Positions 14,145-24,200 of a DNA stretch of 64,000 nucleotides are shown here, piece after piece. The stretch is from assembly GCA_019155185.1 (NCBI GenBank), contig CM032814.1, positions 732,647 to 796,646 on the forward strand, read 5' to 3'. Source of the DNA: Beaufortia kweichowensis (Eukaryota; Chordata; Actinopteri; Cypriniformes; Gastromyzontidae). The notes under the pieces were generated by a model. That model saw only the letters and a program-made list of their open reading frames with translations. It was not told the origin of the DNA and did not search any database. Made by a program: the position numbers and the translations under genes. The number at the start of each line of letters is the position of its first letter. Positions within the stretch are counted from its first letter, which is position 1.

Positions 14145-14307
14145 ATGTTATGTTATGTTATGTTATGTTATGTTATGTTATGTTATGTTATGTTATGTTA
14201 TGTTATGTTATGTTATGTTATGTTATGTTATGTTATATGTTATGTTATGTTATATGTTATGTTATGTTATGTTATGTTATGTTATGTTATGTTATGTTAT
14301 GTTATGT
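14145..14307. repeat. (ATGTT)n pentanucleotide microsatellite
   Basis: About 32 copies of ATGTT with two small interruptions (TTATATG near 14233 and 14251). Because 5 is not a multiple of 3, all three plus frames are open, giving repetitive Met-Leu-Cys-Tyr-Val frames that are not genes. It begins within ten bases of the damaged right end of the Tc1-like element. Confidence 0.95.
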
Positions 14308-14404
14308 GTAGTTGCAACTTCTATATAACAAATATAACAAATCTACATTTGTGTAAATAAAACCTGGCTACAATCAAAATATTATTACAAAAAATTGTCT
14401 TTTT

Positions 14405-14975
14405 GAACGCAATGGGTTGGCACAGCTCTCAGGTGATGTGACCCTCAAATGCCAAACAAATAAGTATGTACATTCATATTCATATGTGCACCAAATACAC
14501 ATACTGTATACACCTACCGTTAAGAAAACGGTTTCGTGGTCTGATGACCAAACTGAGAGGCTAAGGAGGAGGAGCTTCTTTCCTCGAAACTTCAGACTCC
14601 TTAACATTAACATTTCACTACTCAGACAGAAACAATAATCGTATGTGTATTTTGCACACAGCACTTTGTACTGTATTGTTTGACGTATTATATTGCATAT
14701 TATATTGCATATTTGCACACATCTATCTGCAGATCCTGTACATTTTTAGATTTTAGTTTTCATTGTTATATATATATCCTATTGCACATTCTTTAAACTT
14801 TCAGATTACATTTTTATTTAGATTCCTATTGTTATTGTTATATTTACCTCCTATTGTTATTTTTGTATTTCTTGTTTTTACTTCTATTATTTGCACTTGT
14901 CTAAATAGAGACCAGATCTACATTTCACTGCAAATAAACAAACGAAACTATTGTGACACCTGGCCTTAACTTATA
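14405..14975 (+). mobile_element. 3' end of a non-LTR retrotransposon (LINE), fragment
   Basis: The stretch around 14530-14640 encodes SWSDDQTERLRRRSFFP followed by RLLNI, like the extreme C-terminal or 3' region of fish LINEs of the L2/Rex type. It is followed by a T-rich 3' UTR-like tail (CCTATTGCACATTCTTTA..., repeated CTATTGTTATT) and an AAATAAACAAAC end near 14931-14943. The 5' reverse-transcriptase part is absent, as expected for 5'-truncated retroposition. Family assignment is tentative. Confidence 0.45.
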
Positions 14976-15720
14976 ATATATAACCAATTTTATTTAACAA
15001 TATTATAATTGTAATACTGTTTGCATTTTGGACCAAGCAACTGCCCTCTCTCTCTATCAGTGATGTGACAGCCTGACTTTCCTGCAGAGCAGTTAAATTA
15101 TGAACATGTGATAATGAATTAAGGTACTAAAATATGACCTAGTAAGAGAAGAAAGTGGGGCAAGACATCTTTGCTTTACTGGGGAAGGATAGGTTAGCAT
15201 TAGGTCAAATCATAACATAGGCCTTAGACCTTAAAAACCACCAAAATAACAAATAGTATATTACAAATTGTTCATATAATCATATAAGAGAAAATAAGGG
15301 ATATTAGCATAAATGTGTTTTTGCTTTTGAACTGCATGGTAACAGAAAGATGGTGATGAACTAAAATACTGCTGCATTCCTGCACTGTATTTTGTTCCGC
15401 ATATATTATAAATATATCTATAAACATCAACATGACTGGAAAACTATTTTTGCTATTTTAAGCAATACTATCTTTTAGCAGCAATGGCAATATCCCATAT
15501 TCAATGTATTTAGAATAAAATACTGCATAACTTCCATCAAGTTCAAGTTTATATCTCATAACTATTATTTGTGTATTTGTGACTGAAAATAAATGTGAAG
15601 ATAACCAAATACAATAAGAATTTCATTTTGCACTGACATTTACAGTATCTGAATGTGGGCATGTTAAATTACAGTATTTTTACATGTGTTTCCCCACAGT
15701 GTATGGTGTCATTGAAAAAC
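14976..15720. other. Intergenic, nothing recognised
   Basis: AT-rich unique-looking DNA between the LINE fragment and the inverted-repeat element. No open frame of note and no splice-compatible coding piece. Confidence 0.55.
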
Positions 15721-15721
15721 C

Positions 15722-15985
15722 ATTGGCTGGTTTTAGAGGGGTTTTGACCACATTTCCAGCTGGTCAGGTTGGTTTTAGCTGATCTTGACCCACCAGCTAA
15801 AACCAGCCTGGCTAAGGTGGTTGGCCAAGTTGGTCTTCCAGCCTGATCAAGCTGGTGTTCAGCTTGACCATTAGCTAAAACCAACCTGACCAGCTGGAAA
15901 TGTGGCAAAAAAACCTGCCAACCGGCTAAAACCAGGCTGGAAACCATCTCTACTGGAAAAAAACGGCTAATATCAGCCTGGTTCT
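15722..15985. mobile_element. Inverted-repeat element (MITE-like)
   Basis: Two perfect 33-bp inverted arms (15748-15780 and 15873-15905) are separated by a 92-bp centre that itself repeats AGCTAAAACCAGCCTGG / CCAGCTGGT words. Related GGTTTTAG / CTAAAACC words extend the symmetry on both sides. This is the appearance of a short palindromic non-autonomous DNA element common in cyprinid genomes. No target duplication could be assigned with confidence. Confidence 0.6.
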
Positions 15986-16077
15986 TTTTTCAGTATGGAT
16001 GTAGGTTATTTAATGGGTTATAATGTAAGTATTTAATGAGTTTTCAGAAGGAAACACAGGCTTGGGTTAATGAACTG

Positions 16078-16093
16078 ATATCGCCATCTGTCG
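16078..16093 (-). promoter_or_regulatory. CTCF-like motif
   Basis: On the minus strand the sequence reads CACCGACAGATGGCGATA. The core AGATGGCG fits the CTCF core AGRKGGCR, with mismatches in the flanks. It lies about 0.5 kb upstream of the mak promoter. Motif match only. Confidence 0.25.
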
Positions 16094-16499
16094 GTGAAAC
16101 CGCTTACTTTAATTTTAAATTAATTGGGGAAGATTCTGATTCTGGGATTTCCATTTAGTTATGCAATCTAAACAGCAAAATAATCAAATTAAAATAATAA
16201 TTAAAAAAAACATTTAACCCGCATTTATAGTTTAAATGTATTTATACGACTAGCTTCGCTCACTAAAACACACAGCTGTTACTAAATTGACAGATTATAA
16301 AGGACAGTTCATTTTAAAGATCAAACTTGAAAAACCAAAACGGACGTACTTGAAGCGTGATAAAAAATAAAAACAATGTGGAAAAGAATCCTAACTAAAT
16401 CAGCGACCATTACGAAAGGCGAAGAAAGTGTAAAATGATACGTGGCCTTGTTCAGTGGGAAACCATCATGTATTTGAACAACAAACCCCATGAACCTTT

Positions 16500-16708
16500 G
16501 CGCCACATGAATTTGAACTTCCGGCTGGTTGTGCGTCGTTGGTTGTAGCGAGTGTCGGTTGCCAGGGTTAGGATGGATCACACCTCTTTAACAGAGAGAT
16601 AAACTCAAGTTATAGATATAAACTCTGGAGATAAACTCTCTAAAACACAACACGCATATCTACTTACACACAGACAACGGCTATCAGGGAGGAGTGCCAT
16701 CACAGCGC
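16500..16708 (+). promoter_or_regulatory. mak: mak promoter and non-coding first exon (inferred)
   Basis: A CpG-richer island in AT-rich DNA. It contains an ETS-type site ACTTCCGG (about 16517-16524) and GGTTGCCAGGGTTAGG (about 16557-16572), which resembles a degenerate RFX X-box, as might be expected for a ciliary gene. A strong donor, GC|GTGAGT, follows at 16709. A first exon of roughly 16570-16708 spliced to the acceptor before 18074 would give the mak 5' UTR. The transcription start is not visible, and the right half of the X-box is poor. Confidence 0.45.
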
Positions 16709-18073
16709 GTGAGTTTCAAGAGAAAACAACATTTACAGTCAAGCCTGTTACACAGATGAAAACACTTTGTAGATAAATAGCGAGCAACAGTGCTCAATCA
16801 TGTCGATGTAAAGGCTTGGTGTGTGCTGTTAATTTATCGTCTTGATTGTGTGTATGTGCTGAAATAAACAACGCCAAATGTTAATAGTGTGCTTATAATG
16901 TTACGATTTATGAGCACATGTATCATGTATATTACATTATCTTTTTCCATTTGTTTACACGTCTAAATGTTGATTCACTCGTGTTCAGGTGATTGAGTGA
17001 CCTTGAAAAGCATCTTAACTCCTTGTGTCCTCTATAGAGTAATACCTCTTAAATCGGATTACAACCCCGGCGAACTAGCTGCACTAATATGTCATGCTTT
17101 CCATGTCTGGCGTCATTTATTTGTTGTGCATCGAGGTTTAAGCTTTTTATTGTGTGTTCACGTTGTGTTCGTTAATTGGTGTCTTTGGCAGGATCTTTCA
17201 TGAAAAAGCTCTTTAGTCTGAACCTCAGTGTGTTTTTATATGTACAGATCCTTTTCTTGTGTTGTCAGCGTGATCTTTGCCAAAAATCATTATGAATGTA
17301 ATCCGTAGGTTTCGTACATTTCCTCTATTTTTGCCAGTTATATTCATTAAAATTTGAGGAGGAAATATTTTCGTTTTGAGTCTTAATTTTTCCAAAAGGA
17401 AAATGCTAAGCACTTTACAATATAACCTAAATTTAAAGCATTTAATGATGTTTTACACAGTGTTAGATAACTGCTTGTCCTTTTTGCGCAGCTATTGGTC
17501 AATGTTGTCTATTGTGGAATTTCTCATTAATTCTGCAAAACAACCACACGTGTGTGGCGCCTGCAGCTGTTTGCTCAATCTGTAAATCTCATTGGCTGTG
17601 GTCTCACAAACAGAAAGCAGCTCTAGTCTCAAAGCTGTGACAGTGATGCAAGATCCTATTGAGATATCTAGTGTGTGTAATCATGTAGCCTAACAATAAA
17701 ATGATTTATCACGCTAACAGCAAAGTAAGAGACACTGATGCTAATGCAGTACATTTTACTTATGTCAAGCATGAATCTTTCAGGTATGTGTTGAGTCATA
17801 TGCTGTAGTGTGCTGTTCCATACATCCAGTAATGTAGGAAAAACATGAGATGGCATTTCTCAAATAACCAGATAAAGTCTAAAATACAAGGTTCACAGCA
17901 CTCATGCAAATGTATTTGTAAATGCTTAAAATGTGAGGTATTTCATTTTAGAGTTATTATGAAATCAATCTAAACATGTATTATATGCTTTTTACGAACT
18001 ATATACTAGGTTGTTGATATGCAAATGTATCTTCGTTCTGAAAAATAAAGTATTATATTTTCTGTTTTTTTAG

Positions 18074-18221
18074 TGCCAACAGTGGGATGGGGAGAAGTTC
18101 ACTGCCTTAAGTTCAAGACTTCTCTTAAGATCATCTACAGGACAAAATGAGAGAGTGAGTGATCTGAGAGAAACAGGGCCGTCTGTCAATGCTGTGTTTC
18201 TCTATGTGAAGGTGACACAGG
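18074..18221 (+). promoter_or_regulatory. mak: mak 5' leader with short upstream ORFs
   Basis: The exon begins after the acceptor TTTTTTTAG (ends 18073). Before the main ATG (18222, context ACAGGATGA) there is a three-codon ORF (18147-18158) and a six-codon ORF (18189-18209). The last two codons of the latter are ATG TGA, a start directly followed by stop, ending 12 bases before the main ATG. Such leaders usually lower translation. A second acceptor-like CACAG at 18216-18220 could trim all of them. Confidence 0.5.
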
Positions 18222-21200
18222 ATGAACCGCTACACAACCCTCAAGCAGCTGGGCGATGGGACCTACGGCAGTGTCCTCATGGGAAAAAGCAATGAGTCTG
18301 GAGAACTAGTGGCCATCAAGAGGTGCGTCAAATATGTAGGCCATGTCTAAGGCCCAATCCCAATTTGCTGAAAATATTCCCCTAAGACACCACTACTACC
18401 GATTGGGCCTAAAACCAAAGGTAGCTGTCTTGCTGCCCAGTACAAATTCAAAGAAACAAATTCAAAGGAAACTTCATTAAAAATATACTTTGTTATTACA
18501 ATGCTTATTTCTTGGCTACAATGGAATCGCAAAAATGAACATTAATAATTCTTGTAACCAAAACAAATCAACAGGATTGCATATAATAGGCAGTGAAAAA
18601 TAATTTTTTTTGCCGTACCACATAAAGGCGTCTTAGTAGAAAAGATTGAACTAAGATGTGTTGTAATGTATTTTATGAAGTGCTATATAAATAAAGACGA
18701 TTTCATAATGTGCTGTCCATCTATTTCCATGATAAAAGGCGTTCCTAGTTCTGGTTGTCATAATAACAGTTATAAACAAATATGTAACTGCTTAACTTTG
18801 ACTGACCAGAGACCTTCATTTTCATTGGTACTAGTCGCTCCTCAAAAGTCTCTCCTCATTTGCATAAACTTGCCCATCACTGTTGCTTGTGTTGCCAGAA
18901 ATTGAAATGAACAAGAATATGTTCATTTGCCGCTGCTAGTCGCTGGTGGTGTGCACACAGGTTAAGCCTTAAATATTAAAAGATTATAGAAATTCTAACT
19001 TTTCCAATGAATTATATGTCAGCTTACAGAAGTGAAACAGGGAACTGAAACCTTATTAAACTAGTGTACTAAATGTCATTTAACAATTTGCAGCCAGTTA
19101 AATATTTTTTAAGGGAAAGACTGCCTTTAAAATAGCCAAGACTAGTTGAGATAGGAAACGTTTCATGTGACGTGTGAAGTCTTAATAGATTCCCACTTTA
19201 GTTTTTATATAAAAGTGTTTGCTACAGAAAAAACTGTGATGACATTGATGTGTAATTTGAAAGGCTTGTGACTTAGGTCGGTGTATGACACCAGTGTTTG
19301 TCTCTTCTACTCGTGCTATTTATAACATAAAGGCTGTTTAACTGTTTCCAATGTCAAACTCTTTCGTAGCACTTTATTATACAGTATCCTGTTTAGACTT
19401 TAAATGAGTTACATGTGTTTTGTTTCCTCTCAGATTTGCACATAATCAGCTCTATGCTATCGTTTCTGGATCAGGGTAAACTTTTGTTCACTCTAATGGA
19501 CAGCATATCTACACTGTCTGAATTGTTTCTTATCCCCTATATAGGGTCATTCACATAATAAATGTGGGGAGAAACATCTGATTTTAGGCGCCACTTCAGC
19601 ATCTTTTATTGTGTAGGGGGCGAGATGCTTTAGATTCGAAAGTGCGTTTGATTGGACTGAGCAGATTTGCTCGTAAATGTATTTTTAAAAACGTAATGTA
19701 GATGTGTAATTGCTATACTTGTGGTCGCAATGCGGTGCGCCAACGCCCCATCATGATACGAAGCACTGCTTACGCGTGCCATGCACTAAACATGCAGCGC
19801 TCATGTGCAAGTCAAAGCAGACACTACACGTGTTGTTTATAGCGTGTTTACATAGAAAAACACAACAGAATGGAAACAAGTTCTCTGTAACTGTAACATA
19901 CTGTGCAAGTAATTAGCAAATATTCTGTATATAATTTAAAATGGGTCCCGCCACAACAAAATGTACACTTGCACAAATGCTTTTAAAAGTTTTTAGGTCA
20001 CACAGGTTAAAATTTGGGAGCATATATTTCGAGCCCCGTGACCACTTTAATTCCTAACCCTGTCTGAAATAAAACCCTGGCACAACAATCCATAACAGCA
20101 TTTTTGCAGACTCAGATTATGTTTATTACTTTCATTATATTGTTTTGGGCTACAGTCGGTATAGTAATGAATTTATAAGCTTTCCATTAAGATTTACCTG
20201 AGCACATGTCCATTTAACACACACGTCTGCTTTTTGAGTGGCAGCAGGTGATGTAAATTATATATGCGTCTCTGAGATGTAGTGACTGGACAGGAACAAG
20301 TGGTTACTATGCAAATCGATACTCGGGTGAAAGTGGCCAAGGCCGTCTCTCATTATCAGCTCCTCTGTCTAACATAATTCTCAATGAAAGTAGACTTCAA
20401 TACACTAAATGATTTAATAAAATGAATCGTCCTAATATAGAGCACATACACTAAATGTTCTTGGGTACACGAGTGCCAAGTGCTGAATTCATGTTTGATC
20501 ATGTGATCAGGAACATACCTGGTACATCGCATGTACAGATGTATAAGCATTGTTCCATTAATAATGGGGTAGTAAATTCAGATAGCAGACTGATTTATGT
20601 GAGCCGTTTGTTAGTAATGAAACCATGGTGATGACTTTGTTTTTCACAGAATGAAGAGGAAGTTTTACTCATGGGAGGAGTGCATGAATCTGAGAGAGGT
20701 CAAGGTAAGAAAAGTGTATTATCACTTACATTTACACTAACATTTACATTACATTACATTACAAAGATGGCATGCTGCATTACTTTTATAAGGAATTGTT
20801 CTGTAAATATACTGCGTGAGGGTACACTTACTAGGGATGAGCAAGAAGTGTACTCTGACTTTACAGCGATGATCGATTATGAAGACATAGATGAAAAGAC
20901 AGTCAAACGCAAGATGTGCAGCACCAAGCTGTCAATACTCCTCCGAAGGTGAAAAGGTCCTGAAAAGGGGTGTGGTTAGAGTGTGGAATAAAGGCTTTTA
21001 AGATTGCTTAAAAAGGGGGTTTCCATAAAGTGAATAAATACAAGTAATTTGCAGTGGTAATGTAAAACCTTTTTAATTTTTTAACTATACTGTTATATTT
21101 GGAACATGTTCATGTCCACTTCCTAATGTGAGACACGCAGTGAAGCAAACATTGGACCCTCCTCTAAAGACAGCATTGTTCGGCTGTCGGACGCAGCCGA

Positions 21201-24200
21201 ACAATCATTGGCTGCGTCCGACAGCCGTGCTATTTTAGTAAAAACAGGCATTATATGAAACACATAAATGGGTCAGTGGCAAGCCATCTGTCTTTAAGAA
21301 GTTACACACCCTGTTTTACACATTTTTATGTGTTATTTTAAAGTGTGGTAATTTACTTCATTTTAACTGTTGTTATTTATGTTGCAGTCACTAAAGAAGC
21401 TCAATCATGCTAACGTGGTGAAATTAAAAGAGGTGATACGTGAGAATGATCACCTGTACTTTGTCTTTGAATATATGAAAGAAAACCTCTACCAGCTCAT
21501 GAAAAACAGGTATTAACTGATTTCATATTCATTTGCCCTCTATTCCTTTCTTGGGCCAACATTCTGAAATTATTGAAACTATGGCTATTGAATATTTGAC
21601 AGCTGTGCTGATTTTTTATCTCCAGAAGCAAATTGTTCCCAGAGTCAGTCATCAGGAATATAAGCTTTCAGATATTGCAGGGATTATCATTTATTCATAA
21701 GCATGGTAGGTCACAGGGACATCATGTTTATGTCAACAATCTAGAACAGGGGTGGGCAAACTACAGCCCGCAGACCATATGCAGCGCGTCGGGCACTTTC
21801 ATGAGGCCCGCAATGCGGTTTTAAAATGTATTACATGTCTTTGTATTTGAGTTAATTGTATTGGAGGATTTTGGTCCAAAATAACTAATTTGATGTAATC
21901 AGGACCAAACATTTTTACTATGTTTACCTCAGATTGTAATATTAGCATGTTTATATTTTATTATAGAATATGAGTCGTCATATTTGTGCATGTATATACT
22001 GTAACTAGTGGTATGCACAAGGGTAGAGAGATACAGCAAACTGGTGTGTTTTTTTAATATAAGCGTGTCCAAAAAACAGGTGTAAAGATGGTACAAGGAA
22101 CTGTTTGTCCATGTATTTACCCACAGCACAGTAGTACTAGAGTGTCAAATTGGATTAAATAAAAGGCTCCATTTATCATGCACGTAGTCTGTGGTCCTTC
22201 CCATGGATGTGGCCCTCGAGCCAAAAAGTTTGCCCACCCCAGATCTGGAACAACTGAGTCTGGTTTCAGAGGTCTGATTTAGCTCTTTCTGCTGAAAACT
22301 TTTCGGAAGCGACAGGATGTGTGAGAATCTTAGTTGTTTTGTTAAAAAAAAAATTCTATCATTGTCTTTTTAAATCTGATCCAGTATATGTATTATAAGC
22401 AGGTAAAGGGTTTTCTACGCCAAAAGGCAAGCAGTATAAGAAGGAGGAGACATTTAGCAAAACATTATAGAACAAACATTGCTTGTAATACTTTTGTAAG
22501 CGCTGTAATGAATTAGAAAAGCTCAGAGTCTTGCACATCCTCTGGGTGAAATGCTTTTGGGGCTGTTCCTCTCTTATCCTCTGCCTCTGTTTCTTTTTTC
22601 TTCCCTCTCTCTCTTTTCTGTGTTATCTTCTGTGACATCAGGGAAAATAAGATGTTTACTGAGAATGAAATAAGGAACATCATGTTTCAAGTTCTCTCTG
22701 GTTTGGCATTTGTACACAAGCATGGTAAGATCCTCACTTTCATTTGTGCCTTAATGGAGCGTCATAACTCCTTTTACCATTTGTTCCAAGCTACATTTCT
22801 TTATAGTGTTGTAATACCTGTGTTAACAAGTTAAATATTGTGTCATTGTTGATTCACCATCATGTTCGAAGAACCAGATATCTTTGTGTTTCTAGAGTGT
22901 GGTATTACATAATGACATATAGATAATGGGAACGTGACATCAGCAATGCATATTAATAGTGTACGGCAATTGACAGCAGCGTCGTATGTCATGGGTACAG
23001 CTCTAATGTCAACAGCTTTTATATAGGCAGAGATTACCACCCCCATCCAATTTGCAAGTGTGTTTCAGGTAAAAGATAAGGAAGAACATGAGAGTATAAA
23101 TTCAGTATAAATCATTAACCATATAAATTATGACTTTTAAAGGTGTTTAAAAGTTTTAATTTGTGTTCCATGAAAGAACCATTATCAAAACAACATACTT
23201 TCAGCGACATGAGAGTGAGTAAATAATGACTACAATGTGAGGTGTTCTGTGAAATAAAAATGTAACTATTTGTTTAGATTATTACTTTCTTTAAAGGTGT
23301 TATGAATGCTCCAAGTCTCAGTGTTTTTACTGGGTTAAGGCAACTGAATTCAATAAAAGTCAGACTCATACACGTTTATAATTATAATATGTGTTTTTTG
23401 ATGGTAACATTCTCCTCTGCTTGATCATGTAGGATTTTTTCACCGGGACATGAAACCAGAGAATTTGCTGTGCATGGGTCCAGAGCTGGTGAAAATTGCT
23501 GACTTTGGATTGGCTCGAGAGATTCGCTCTCAGCCTCCTTACACAGACTATGTTTCCACACGATGGTAGGAGAGATGTTAAAACATTACCTCTTTGTTTA
23601 TATGCATTTCATAACCCACAGACAGCTATAAATATAACCTGCCTATTTTGGTATAAACAGGTTTTTTTATGATTCATACTTTTTATTTTCTTCAATGGAC
23701 AAACAATATCTTCAATTTACAGATAATTAAATGTTTTGTAAGCCCCTCCCCCTAGCCCACCCACACAACACGTCAGGTACATTTATTTGCAGATTGCTAT
23801 CGTAGATCTAACAAATACAAATAAATACAATCAACTTAAAATTAAATAAAAGAGAAAGAAAGCACAAAATAGAACATAATGGATAATTTACATTCTTACA
23901 ATGTGTCTCACCACAAGGATTTCAGAAATCCTTAAAAAGTGCCAAATATCCACCTCACCTTCTCTCATAAACCTCTATTTTTTGGAGTAATCTTAATGAT
24001 TTTTTTATATGCTGCCACCTTTCCCAATTCTGCAATCCATTCGTAAAAAGATGGTGAACCTGCTGACCGCCATCCCCTCATAATAATTTGTCTCCCTATC
24101 ATAATACTTATTTAAATCCACTTGGTCATCTTAACATAAGCACTTAAAAAAAGCATGAATCGCTTTTTACAAATTTTCTGTTCTCATAATAATTTTATTG

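Noticed and set aside
14128..14360. Long Met-Leu-Cys-Tyr-Val repetitive reading frames
   Set aside because: They are the automatic translation of the ATGTT microsatellite in several frames; no start context or flanking coding sequence.
16321..16581. 86-codon minus-strand frame over the mak promoter, suggesting a divergent gene
   Set aside because: No domain, no donor in phase and no upstream exon; more likely chance in a CpG-richer promoter.
20671..20952. 93-codon frame following the second mak coding exon
   Set aside because: It is exon 20650-20704 in another frame continuing into the intron. The acidic part (about 20840-20940) is curious but has no acceptor or known match.
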